Shown piece after piece: positions 36,116-47,880 of a DNA stretch of 64,000 bases; the stretch's first letter is position 1, and each line of letters opens with the position of its first letter. The stretch is taken from assembly GCF_000208745.1 (NCBI RefSeq), contig NC_030850.1, forward strand, positions 37,221,434 to 37,285,433, in the 5' to 3' direction. The notes under the pieces were generated by a model. The model made no database searches. It was not told the origin of the DNA and saw nothing but the letters and a program-made list of their open reading frames with translations. The position numbers and the translations under genes were made by a program. Origin of the DNA: Theobroma cacao. Its lineage: Eukaryota > Streptophyta > Magnoliopsida > Malvales > Malvaceae.

Positions 36116-39100
36116 ATGTCGAATACAAGCTCGACTCCGACAACCACAATTCGGCCTTCAAGCAGCAGCACAAACGCAGCAGCAGCAGTGACGATGAGTA
36201 TGAGAGGGCCATGCCCAACAACGTCATATCAAGAGCAGCAATGTCCAACAACAGCAGGAGTGATGTACCCAGTAGCCTCCTCTGGAAGGGGATTCCTTCC
36301 AACAAACCACCCATGTCGCCCTCTCCTGCCCTATCATCATCATCCTCATCCTCATCACTTTGCCAATCCCCGGCCACCGTCTCCATCCCTATCCCTTCCC
36401 CATCCTACTCACTTCCATCCTCCTCTTAAGGCCCTCTCCCTTTCTCTCCATCCCAAGGTTCTTATTCTCTTTTTCTCATTATTTGATAACATGGATTTGC
36501 AAGGACCATTTGCTTCTTTACATTCAACGTTTAGGGTTTTTAATCGTACTGGAATTGCTTTTTGATTTCTTTCATCTTGTCCTTTTTCGCCTTACAAATT
36601 AAACTTTTATTTTTATTAGTCCTAAGCGAAAGGTATAATACTTGTTCTAGGTTGCTCCATCGCCATCTTCACTTTCTGAAACTAATGGCTATAAAAATGT
36701 CAGGTAATCTATGTCATCTTTTCCCTTTTTCATTTTTTTCGTTTAATTTGCATATCTCGATGTCAACATTCAAGCCTCTTATCACCTGCTTTCTCCAGGG
36801 ACAGAACCAAAGACGACTCTCTTGTCAATGTTAGGGATCGAAAGGTAATCTCTCATGTCTTATTTCTCTTGTACGCCGGCTCATTCACTGCATTTTCATT
36901 TCGCTGTGTTCCTACACTAACTTCCATTGATTGCCTTTGAATTTCTTTTGTAGGTCAGAATAACAGATGGGGCTTCTGTTTATGCCCTTTGCCGTTCATG
37001 GTTGAGAAATGGATTTCCAGACGAAACTCAGGTTTGCATCTCTTTTGCTGCAAATTCATTTAAAGTTTACCTGCCTTGTAACCATGCTATATTATTTTTT
37101 TGAGTTACTACCTATTGAGATCTTAATTTACTCAGAACAGTTTGTTCTTACAAAAATATATTTTTATCTTGAATCAGAATATCAACTCCGCTAATTTTAG
37201 GCATGTAATAGTGGTTTTAAGGATATCACAATGAAACAAAGCAATTCACTTGTCACATACCAAAAAAAAAAAAATTCAATTGTATGCAAGATTTGCTTAT
37301 TTTCCCTCTTTTTTGGGGTAGGGCTAAGGGGCTTCAAAGTCAGATCTTAAGGTTTTGTAAATGAGACTAATCAAACACCTATTTGTTTGTTTTATTTCAT
37401 TCCTATGATTATGCCTAATAATCTTAATTTTGTCAGCAGCCACAATATGGGGATGTTAGCAAGTCTCTTCCGCAGCCTTTGCCTATACCAGTCACGGATA
37501 ATTTGCTAAAGGACACAGAAGATGAAGAAGAACAAGAACAGGAAGATAAAAAGGAGGTCAGTTTCCTTCAATTGTTCTTGTTGCATTGCCAGCTTTTGCA
37601 TTCACATATTTCTCAAGTCTGATAATGATCTTACTAGCCATAGTAAAAAATTAATCATTATTGCAAGTAATAAAATGATCTGAGAAATATTTGCAAAGTT
37701 GAGTGTGTGTGTGCATGCATGTGTGCATGTGTGTGAGAGAGAGCCTGTTGGTGACTGATGCAACGGTAACTAGTTAAGAGCCTTGGGCTGGCAAATATAG
37801 GAATGTCCATAAATTTTGAGGGCAGCTGCCTTTATGCAAAATTGCTAATAGGTTATAAATTTAGAAGAATAGAAGTTTATATAGCTTCCTGGAACCTGGT
37901 TGCATTATCTTATTTATGTGACAGTCTTGTAAGGGTTTGTTCAAATGTTTCATTAAAATGAATTAGTCAACATCACAGCTTTGTCTTTAACTTAGGTTCT
38001 TCTTAAAATAAATAAAGTGCCACTAGTACGTGGTATATAAATTGCAGTCGCCTCCCTTTTATTTCATTTTTTGGTATTTTTCTTACTTGAGTCTGAGTTT
38101 TTATAATTTTGATGTTTGTCCATACTGTGTTCTTCTGATTTTAGTTTTTACTATCTTTTTAGTTTATATCTGAGTTAATTTGGTTGGGTTGCATGTGATA
38201 AGCACTTAGTGTTGCTGTTATCAGTTAATCTTCCATTAACTCCTGAATCTTTTGCTTATTTCTAATAAATGAGGATAACTGCATGTTTGTTAGCAGTGCT
38301 GCAATAGTTCTTAAAACCAGAAAAAGCAACTTGGTTTGTGTTTTTCTTTCTTAGAATGAGCTGAACTTCCTTTTACCTGCTTTTAGGATGAGCAATCTGT
38401 TGAGAATTTATCAGCACAAGATCTGTTGAAAAGGCATATTGACCGGGCTAAAAAGGTTAGATCAAGGTAAGTTTCTTTCATTGCAATTTTGTGTTTTTCA
38501 ATGAAATGTAGCTGTGATAATCATTTTACATCAGTGATAAGGGCAGGTTGGACTGCTTTATGGTTGTCTTTTATGTTAGCCAACTTGAAGCATACATATT
38601 GGTGCCTGAAAAGTCAAAACATTAATCTGTAATTCTTGGTCTTCCGAATGGAGGTATTTATAAGGACCAGGGGTGCGTGCTTTTTACTATTTTCTTTTAT
38701 ATTAGCTCAACTTGAAGCAGGAACAAAGGTGCCTCAAAAGATAGACCATAATTGATTCCTTGTCTTCTTTTTTCAGTATGGTGTATGTCTTTGTGTTTTG
38801 CTAAGGTGACTCCAGAATCAGGGAGTCCATCCTAGACCATCAGAATTTGATCAAGAAGCTAAAAAACATTTTCCTTTATGACCTGATACAAGCCCTACAT
38901 AGTATTTGAGAAATGAAAGTTTTGTATGAGTGTCTGTTGGGAGTGTTATTGACAATATAATAAAAATTAACTTTAAAACCTTAACTACTTCCTCTATTGT
39001 GTATTGCATGTCCTTCTGGCATTCACTTTTGGGTAATACGACAAAATACCCAATCTTTTGATGTAAATCCTGGATTATGCTAAAACATCATATCAATGAA

Positions 39101-39830
39101 CATTCAAGTAGCTGCTACATCAATTTGCAAATAATTCCCCTGATGGATAGGGAAAGACTTTTTTTGTTTTTTTTTAAAGGGGGCAGATGGTGAGTGCAGG
39201 TTAGTATATATATTTGCGCATTGGGTGCATAGATGTGCGTCGATATATTCATGGCTTGACTGCCCAAAAATAAAAAATATAAAACAAAAAGGAGCAGTGT
39301 GAAGTTATGAAAGCATTGTGTACTTTTATTCAGTGTGGATTGACCATTCACCTTCTTAAAAGATTCCATATGAAATTATTTACATGGCCTTAAATAAAAT
39401 GGCATTGGAATCACAGTTTGTGCTATTTCACCCTTCCAAGCTAAAGGCAGAGGTTAAGTTGGCAACCAAGTAATGGAGGGACCAAATCTGGCTATTCTAA
39501 TTACATACTGGTATGAACAGCATGTTCGGATAATGGGTAGAATCTAACTAACTGTTGAAATGACCTGTTTTGTTGACAAATATATTCCTATGGCTTCCGG
39601 TTTGTTTTTCATTTTTCCTCAAATAGTATCTTTATAGTTTTCTCTAAATGCTTAGTGTTGAACTCAAATGGGTGTATAGAGTGCAGAGAATGATATGGCT
39701 ATGACTGTCCTTTTGTCACAGGTTAAGACAAGAACGTTTAAAACGAATTGCGAGGTACAAAACTAGGCTGGCTCTTCTCCTCCCTCCCCTTGTAGAACAG
39801 TTCCGAAGTGATGCTGCTGCAGGAAACTGA
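36116..39830 (+). CDS. LIN37: LIN37-like subunit of the MuvB/DREAM complex
   Basis: LIN37 is a subunit of the MuvB core, which with E2F and MYB-type proteins controls cell-cycle genes; plant LIN37 homologues occur in the DREAM complex. Seven exons join in phase: 36116-36457, 36651-36703, 36799-36844, 36954-37031, 37440-37556, 38387-38466 and 39722-39830, giving 274 residues. The first 114 residues are low-complexity Ser/Thr/Pro/His. The recognisable part is ITDGASVYALCRSWLRNG, matching the animal LIN37 CRAW motif (PLYPICRAWMRNSP), then LPQPLPIPV, an acidic tract EDEEEQEQEDKKEDE, and a basic helix (RHIDRAKKVRSRLRQERLKR) like the RIRQRWKEA segment of animal LIN37. It is often annotated only as a proline-rich family protein. 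The exon 5 acceptor is CAGCAG, allowing one extra Gln. Confidence 0.8.
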
Positions 39831-40777
39831 TCCAGAATATCAGCATCAGAAACCAATCACAATGGGGCACCCTCATGGGCTTCATGCCATAAGTATATAG
39901 TTGTTCTTTTGCAACCTAGTAGTAACTAGAGACTCAAAATTGTTGCGGGGTGGTGGAGCCAAATTTAATGCAGCAATGAACGAACTGTTTTGTCTGTTTA
40001 TAAATGAATGTAGAGATTCAGATATGCTACAGATATTTCATTATATGCAGCTTGGGTTAGAGTTTTGAAAATGTTGTATTTATAGCTCATGGATGGTCAC
40101 TATGCGAATTCCGGATTCCTTGTGGCAAATCATCAGAAGAAGATGGAGTGAACCGAATCCTTTATTTTCTTTATATGTGAATCTTGTTATTGTCAACGTT
40201 ATCTGCTGATTAAACTTGATTGAATCTGACATGGATTCATGAAGGTCATATAGTTGGTGTGTTAGGCATGTTGTACTGCTGTGTAATCTAGAGGGATGAG
40301 GATGTTGTTGGGTTTTCCCATTTCATAACCATCCCCGAGGTGCATGGATTTGGTTCACCAAAGAAGCCCTTATGTTTAGAGTGGTAAGAGCAAATAAGTG
40401 GTCTGTCAGAGGGGAAATGCCAATTTTGTTTGAGTATCTTGGCTTTTGAATGGTGAATTCCACAGAAAGCCCCAGCCTCTAAGTCTCAGCGGAATATGAT
40501 TGTGATAGGACTAATAAGCTAATTACACCATCCAAAGTGGAATTCAATAAATAAAATTTCAGAACAACAATTTTTCCACCTATTAAATATCATAATTAAA
40601 TAATTATATTTTAATAAAGTTTTTTTTGAAAGGAAAATCATGATCGTCTGCAACAACAATATAAAAAAATTAGGCAGTAAGCCTTAATCTAACTTTTGTT
40701 TGATTGAATTCCTAATTTCCTCAAACAAATTATTTTGAAACGAGTAATGGTCCAAACAAAAAACATTATACATAGGT
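39831..40777. other. LIN37-like 3' flank
   Basis: Probable 3' UTR, then spacer. No gene is seen. Confidence 0.4.
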
Positions 40778-43725
40778 TGTAAAGCCCGACCTTATAAAAT
40801 ACTATTCATGACATACATGTGATGATAGCATGATTGCATACTAGGAGAGTCTCGAAAAATTTACAAAAGTCGGTATTGTATCCAGAGGTACAACAAAGTT
40901 TATTTAATCCTTGAACTAGATCAAATAGGAATTTTAAGGTGAGATTAAGAGTTTCACAGTTCATGGATGACTTAAAATGGTAATTTGGAGTTTGAGGATC
41001 AATTTGGAGTCAAATCGGAATTTTCACTAACTAGGGGCAAAATGGTCATTTGCCACCTGGGGACAAAATGGGAATTTTAGAAAAGATTTTTTTGACCCCA
41101 TTTGACTTATTGGAGTATAATTTGACTTATTGAAGTATGATTTGAGGTTTAGAAGTGAAAAATTTTAATTTCGGTATAATTTGGAGTATAGGGGTAAAAT
41201 GGTAATTTTGCCACCTCAGGGGCAAAATTGTAATTTTCCACCACCAGGATATTTTTTCCAGCACATGGTCTTCCTTTGTCTTCATCTTTGACCCTTGACT
41301 AAACATGTGGTGGAGATAAAATGTTTAAATTTTTAAAATTTTAAAAACGGGCCAATGACATGATGCCATGTGTCATGCCTTTATTAATTTATTATTTTCC
41401 TTTTTAAAAGGCACAAAATCAGCCCATCTTCCACCCCATGGCCGGCCAAACCAGCAAGAAGAGAGAGAAAAAAAAAACAAAACCCTAGAGAGAGAAAATC
41501 AAAGAAAAAGTGTGAATTTTCAAGGAAATTAAGTGAAAAAGGTGAGATTTTTTCTATTAAGCTTGAGTTTTCTTATTCCCAAGCATTTCTCTTTATTTTC
41601 CATGATTAAATTACATGTTTTCATGATGAATTCAATTCTGAAAAAATGGGTTAGGAGAGAGAAAGTTGTTGGATTTATTTGATTTTAATTTATGTTAGTG
41701 TTTTTAGTTAGTTTAGCATATTTAGAAACAAAACAACAAGAAAAGAATTTATTTTCTCCCCCAACCATTAATGGCTGAATTTACCATGTAGTGAGTGAGG
41801 ATGAGTTTGATTTTATTCTAGGAGAATTGGTTAAGGAATGATGAATTATGAGCCTAGAAAAATAATGGGAATTTTCGGAGCAAAAATACGAATTTTTACC
41901 CACTAGGGGTATTTTCGTAATTTGCTGTTGGGACTGATAATTTGCACCACACTGAGGGACATTAAGTTAATTTGGGTGCAATTGAGGTATAGAAACTGAA
42001 AAGAATTAAATTGGAGTTTAAACGGACCCGTTAGGAATTTAATCGGGTGATAAGACGAATTAGGCCAATACCGGGTTTAGATAGTTACCAGTGCATTTTT
42101 GCATTCCATATCATGCATTGGTAGTCTAAATTAGTTTAATTTTGATTTAGTACCAACTTGGTGAAACTCTCGATTTTGTACTGTGTCAAGGTGGTGAGTC
42201 CTCCGATAAAGGCAAGGAAATTGCATCCGAGGACCAGTAGACAGAGTGCTTCGAAAGTCTGCATTCTAGACATTGTGAGTAAACTTACTGTCATTTTAAT
42301 TGTCTATGGTGGTTTTTAGATGCTTTCATGAATTCTATGGAAAAAGAAATTTAAAAAGGTAAATTTTCATGTTTTATGAATAAATGAGTTTCAATGAAAT
42401 TAATTTATAAATTGTTTTGGAATTAATAATGATTTTGAAAATATAGAGTATACGGAGTGACAATTTGATTGTTTAAATTGACTGGTTTATGATAAATCGA
42501 GCATGATTGGCTAGTTGGCAATTGTATTGAAATGCGAATTGTTTGGTTGCCTTGAAAAACTGCGAATTACAAAATTACCATATCATATTATTGAGTTTTA
42601 TTATATAGTGGATTATATATTAATTAATCACTGCAGTAGGGGGTTTCTGTGGACCAGCCTTTTAGAGGGGCACGGTAAATCCCATTATATTCTTATCTCG
42701 AATGGAGAGGCGTGTAGGGTATCTCCTACGGTAAAGTTTAGGGTTCACTTCACGCTAAACCACCACGTGAGGGGGAACTCAGCCAACGCCAAAGAACGGC
42801 TATGTTTTCAAAACAAAAACATGATTTATGTGAAATGTGAATTTTAATAGCCTTGGCGGTCTCGGTAGGATGCCTCGGTCAAGGTGTCCCCCAGAATGGA
42901 TTTATGACACAAGCCTAGATTTTTATGAGATTCATAAGGCTCTTTACGTGTTTTGAACAAAATGTGTTCTAATGCTATAACCCAGTTTATAATGATTTAT
43001 TTTATTGTCTCCATGTACTCAACTCTAGATGTTTATCATGATGTCTGTTTACTCATTGAGATTTTATAATCTCACCACCCTCATTTCCACTCATTTCAGG
43101 TTCAGTATAGACTGTAGATAGTTGATCTTATCGAGGACTACCGTTGGATCTGTATTTTTTTCAAATCGTAAGTTCACAGTCCTCTTTACTTTTGTTTATT
43201 CGGGGGCCCTCTTGTTATCGTAAATTAAATTAAATATTTTGGCTTACTGTATTTAAGTATGTATAAATTTATTTAGCTTTTACGTTATAAAAATTATTCA
43301 CGTATAACTCTATAAATATTGTTTTATAAGAAAATAAAATATTTTACTTAATATTTCTTTTATTTTCTTATTATATTCAAATAACCATAATTTCGTATTA
43401 AATGAAGATTTTAGACTTTTAAACTCATTTTGAATATGAATTATGTGTTTTGTACTTGTATATTACGTTTTAGCCAGTTTCGAAATTTTTGAAAAAAATA
43501 ACCAAAATATCCCTGTGAGACGAAAAATTAATATTTTATTTGTTTAAAGTTGGAAACAGCTTAAAATCTTTTAGAACACGATATTTGACAATGGTTGCTC
43601 ATAAAGGAACAAAGAAACTGATAGTAAAGTCTTGCGGGATTTCAAGTTGACATTTCGAGCAATAAGTGTCTACCGGGACACCGCGACGGTTATCACGGGC
43701 TCGAGGGGAGTACCGGGTCGTGACG
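40778..43725 (+). mobile_element. Gypsy-type solo LTR, 2.95 kb, copy A
   Basis: It starts TGTAAAGCCCGACC and ends GGGTCGTGACG, flanked by TAGGT at 40773-40777 and 43726-43730. The terminal base is G where A is expected. It matches copy B at 55568-58666 along its length: similar start, blocks such as tagaggggcacggtaaa and tttactcattgagat, and similar end. There is no gag or pol frame, so the internal region is gone and this is a solo LTR. Copy A and the element at 7389 are different families with a similar layout. Confidence 0.82.
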
Positions 43726-43990
43726 TAGGTCGTGGAATAAAAATAATATGCCCCCCAAGTTTAGGTACCATTTTGTCTTGTTCATTTATGGAGAAAATTT
43801 ATAGTTTGATTTTAAGGTGAAATAAATACAGCATATAGATTCAAATTTTTTTTTTAAAGTTAAAATATTAGTCTTATAAGAAGTAAAAACCCCGTGCACA
43901 CCTTGATCGGCCACGTGTAAGTGATAGAATGTTTAAGTGAAAGTGAAGAGAGACGGGAGATTCAGTCAGACTTGAAGAGAAAGTGGAGAC

Positions 43991-45012
43991 ATGGGAGATT
44001 CGGGGTTGGGAAAACAAGAAAGCAAATCAGAAATGGCCGCGGAAGAAGGGAACGGAGCAGATGCGCAGTTGTTCCACCTCCTTTCCAATCTACTCCATCA
44101 GGTATCCTTCTAAATTTTTTTACTTTCTTTTTTTATTTTTCAATTTCCTCTTCACGGATCGAAATTCGCTTGATTCACCCTCTGGGTATGATATTAAAAA
44201 GAGGGTTCCTTTGTCCATTTGATGCAATTTAATTATACTGTTACGTGCTTGCATTGCATATGATTTCCTTTACTGAATTGTAGTGAATTCTTGTTTCCAT
44301 TAAGGTCCCAACTTGCAACCGGATTCTTATTGTGGAATACATCATATCGCTGATGCGCAATGATTTGGATCCTCTAAGAACGTTAATTGATTCTTTTCGC
44401 ATGCCATTACCGTAGCTATTGCATAATATATAGTTTTGGGCTGTGTGTGAAGGTGGAGCGGACATATATACTTTCATTCTATTGCATTAACGGGAAATTA
44501 CCCATGCATTACGGTGCATATGTATGTATGTATGTATGTAGGTAGAAACATTGACTAATCAGGAAGAAGTTGAATTGCGTTCCAAAATTGAAGCCCTTGG
44601 ATTGGAGGTTACAAAAGTTCCATCCAAGTCTACACACGGCCTTGATGAGGTATGGTATTGGTATAACTCAAATGTTGAAACACAAACTACCCAATCCTCT
44701 ATCATCTTCCACACTTTGGTTTCTGCGAACCAACAGCATACTGTTTGATCACTCTTGTCCTTCTTATCTTTCTATCAGCTGGAAATAGCCAGAGAGTTGG
44801 ACAAATTATCGGCTAAGTTGGATGGTGTGGATGAGATGATATCCTCAGCCATGGCTGCAGACCCCCACGTGCAGTCGCTCCTGAGTGGCACCGCTGATGT
44901 ATGGATGCCAGTTATTACTGCCAATGCTGACGAGCGACGCAACTTCACAGCATCAATGCCGCACGATAAGCTTCAAGATAAGCCTCAAGGCGACGAGAAT
45001 CTTTCCAATTGA
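43991..45012 (+). CDS. Small conserved-looking protein of unknown function, 150 aa
   Basis: Three exons join exactly in phase: 43991-44101, 44542-44649 and 44779-45012. The product starts MGDSGLGKQESKSEMAAEEG. A helical middle follows: QLFHLLSNLLHQVETLTNQE, VELRSKIEALGLEV and LDELEIARELDKLSAKLDGV. A segment DPHVQSLLSGTADVWMPVIT leads to a polar C-terminus. There is no signal peptide, membrane segment or catalytic motif. The helices have a heptad-like pattern, so it may be a small coiled-coil partner protein; this is inference. I do not recognise the family. Clean GT-AG introns and phase support a real gene. A longer upstream frame from 43921 is in another phase and does not join exon 2. It is convergent with the gene at 45782-46929. 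Confidence 0.75.
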
Positions 45013-45781
45013 TATGTCATATATATGTACTTGAAAACAAAAACAAAAAAATAAATAAATAAAGATTTCTCGCCACCCGACTTGTATTATTTGCATTATC
45101 TTTCTGGATTAACATTTTTTTAGAAATTTTTTTTTTCTTTATTTAGCCGTAGCCACAGACATTAGATTTTATTAGTAACCCTACCAAGGAGAGGACATAC
45201 AAAATTTGGTTCTGGAAACATGTATGTTAGCTTTAGCCAGCCTTATGCGTGACAATAATCGTCATTGCTCGAAATTGCTTATTGTGGTTGGTAGGTAGGT
45301 AAAAATACTGAGTGACATCTCAACTTGCTCAAGTAGCATATATATTCTCTGCCATTTGGAAGAGCACTGAAATACAGCTTTCTCCAGTCAACGCAAAGGC
45401 ACTGTATGAAACTAACCTAGAGACTACATGGAGAAATGGTTTCTTTCTCCTTTTCTTTTTGTAAAGAAAGAAAGAAAGAAAGAAAGAAAAACAAAAGGAA
45501 GAAATGATGGAATGGAACAGATTTAAGTTAGGCAAGCAACATAAATCTGATGAGAACAAAATCAAGGGAATGTATACGATACGTTTACCAAGTCATATGA
45601 AATAATATCAGTCAGTTTACTCGGAAAGTTGGCCTGCTGGCGCTATATATGTCTAGTTAGGCAAATCCATGAAGCCAGACCAGAGTTTATAATGCATTTG
45701 CATTAATTTACGGCCTCAAAATTAAACACACCTGTTTGCATTCATTTGTTTTACATTGAAAAGATAGCAAACAAGCCGCCT
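45013..45781. other. Convergent intergenic region
   Basis: Probable 3' UTRs of both neighbours and a GAAA microsatellite at about 45465-45490. Confidence 0.4.
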
Positions 45782-46929
45782 CTATTTTGGAGGAAACTTA
45801 ACTATTACACCAATCAACCACATTATAATGGATCCAAGCATCCAACAAATGAGAAAAAAAACTAGAAATCCTGCTAAAATGGTGGGGAATGGGGGGCCTT
45901 GGGCAGTATCACCCGATTTTTCTGTGATGGAATCTCCACTAGACGGATTAGAACAAAATAACCTTAGCCTTCTTTCAAATTTCACAGTACCATTGAACCT
46001 GCAAGTAAAACAATAATGACAATCACACTATCAACTTCACTATGGCAGCAACATTTCAACTATAGCATCAAGGATACTACGAAGCATGTAATACATATAT
46101 ACTACAAACTCAAGTATATTTTATATATGAAGCTTGAGTAAACAATGGCCTTATTGCCAACTGATTGGGTTCCTTATGCTGCACAATTATTAGAATTCAT
46201 AAATGGTAGCCAATGTAATGCATGTAAGCTAGCAGAAAACGTTTAATAAACCCTCTACAGAATAGGAAAGGAAAGGAGGCTGTAGATTTCATGGTAATAT
46301 TGTAGTTTCCGGTAAATAAAGCAAAGCACAAAGATGTGGAAAGACGACAGATTATGCAACTATTTTCCGCAAGCAAGTTTAAGTTGGGGAGCAGGCCCTA
46401 GTTTGACCGTACGCTAGGACCCTTGTAACATCCAGTCTCTAGCTAGCAGCCCCAACAGTAAGAACTCCATCTGGACATATATTTCCAGGAAGATGCCCTT
46501 TCAGTCAAGCCATCTTTTTAGCCCAAAAAGCGATCGATCTATGATCTATCTATATTATCTGAGTCAGATAAGCTTAGTTTGACTGGAAAATCAGCTTTAG
46601 AAAAAACGGAAAGCAGTCCGCCAAGACCAACATCGCAAAAGAATGCAACTGTCCAGCGCACTCAGTCGTCTTTCAACTAGAAAAATGTAAAAGCTGCGTT
46701 TGACATGAATTTCGTTCGGAGAAAACAAGTAGTCACTGGATACAATATGAATTAAAAGCATGAATCAAAGTTGAAATGCATACCTCAACTTGAAAGTGGA
46801 AGCGCTTGGCGGGATTCGTTTGGGAGCAAGTTTAGGTCTGGGGTTTAGAGGCTGAAATGCTAGATGTGATTCGTGGGTAGGTGACGCGGATAGAGCAGCA
46901 GCGCAGCTACAGGGAGCGTAGTAGGCCAT
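45782..46929 (-). CDS. Small single-membrane-segment protein, probably plastid-targeted, 120 aa
   Basis: Two exons, 46784-46929 and 45782-45998, join in phase. The N-terminus MAYYAPCSCAAALSAS is rich in Ala and Ser and is followed by basic residues (RPKLAPKRIPPSASTFKLR), as in a chloroplast transit peptide. The C-terminus has one strong hydrophobic segment, PTILAGFLVFFLICWMLGS continuing to IIMWLIGVIV, before FPPK and stop. Between them is a Ser/Gly/Asp-rich stretch. I chose the ATG at 46929 over 46971 because it gives a clean transit-like start; the longer form adds 14 residues. The family is not recognised. Probable location is a plastid membrane, by inference. Confidence 0.65.
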
Positions 46930-47880
46930 TTCGATTTTCCCTTTCTGTTCATTTGGGTAAACCGAAGGCAATTGAAGTAATTGATATATGCCTCAGATTT
47001 TGGATCAACCTGGTACCACAATACCGAGACCTCGACTTGGGTTTATGCCACGTGGAACGGATCAGTATAAATTAGAGAATTCTGGTTGAATTAATTACTC
47101 GTGAAAAATCATACAAGATGGATCAAATTTTTCACGCCTTGAATCTTCAAATTTCCCAACTACGAGTTTAAAACTCTTCACTCACTTCTCATAGCCACTA
47201 TTTATTGACTAATTGGTGATCTTCTTATTATTTGGTGTACCAAGTAATCGCCCAGGGTTTTCTTTTTTCTTTCTTTCTTTCTTTCCTCAAAGATATCAAG
47301 TGAACGTTGGAAGATACCATACGCTGAAGATGTTAGATGACCAGTATAATCGAGCTCCCTTTAAACCTATCAGGTCACAAGTCTTTTAACATCCCAAGTT
47401 ATTGGATTTAACTTTAAAATCTTGCCTTGCGTAAATAAACATAAGATCCATAAAATGTAGTACAGTAACGATAAAAAATGTATTGCGACAGAATCTGCAT
47501 CTACCTAAGACATCCATATCGTATAATCAAAAAGATGTGGGATTAGACATAATTTCATGCCTCCACACAATAAAATGATGAATAACAACTACTTAACGGC
47601 AGTATCGATTGCACAAGGTGCAAGCCTGAAACTTACATTTTATTGGAATAGCTCGACAAAATTCTTATCCAACTGAAAATAATACTACAAGCTCATGACC
47701 AAACGAGGGTTGAAATTCAAGTTTTCTGTATGAAACAATCAACATTTTCTAGTCCTTCCAGCAATTTGCTACAAGCCAAACAGCTTGTCATTGACTCTGG
47801 TAAATTGCTGCTCCACTCACAAGACCAAAGCTTTGTGAGCACTTATTACTCTTAAGATATCAGGCACCAACTTTTTTAAG
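46930..47880. other. Intergenic DNA and citrate synthase 3' flank
   Basis: It contains a TTTC microsatellite near 47265. The part close to 47880 is probably the citrate synthase 3' UTR. No gene is seen. Confidence 0.4.

Noticed and set aside
42515..43820. Frames inside the 40.8-kb LTR
   Set aside because: Non-coding LTR; the diverged copy B does not keep these frames.
43921..44232. 103-codon frame starting at 43921
   Set aside because: The frame starting at 43991 joins the next exons in phase through a clean donor; this one does not.
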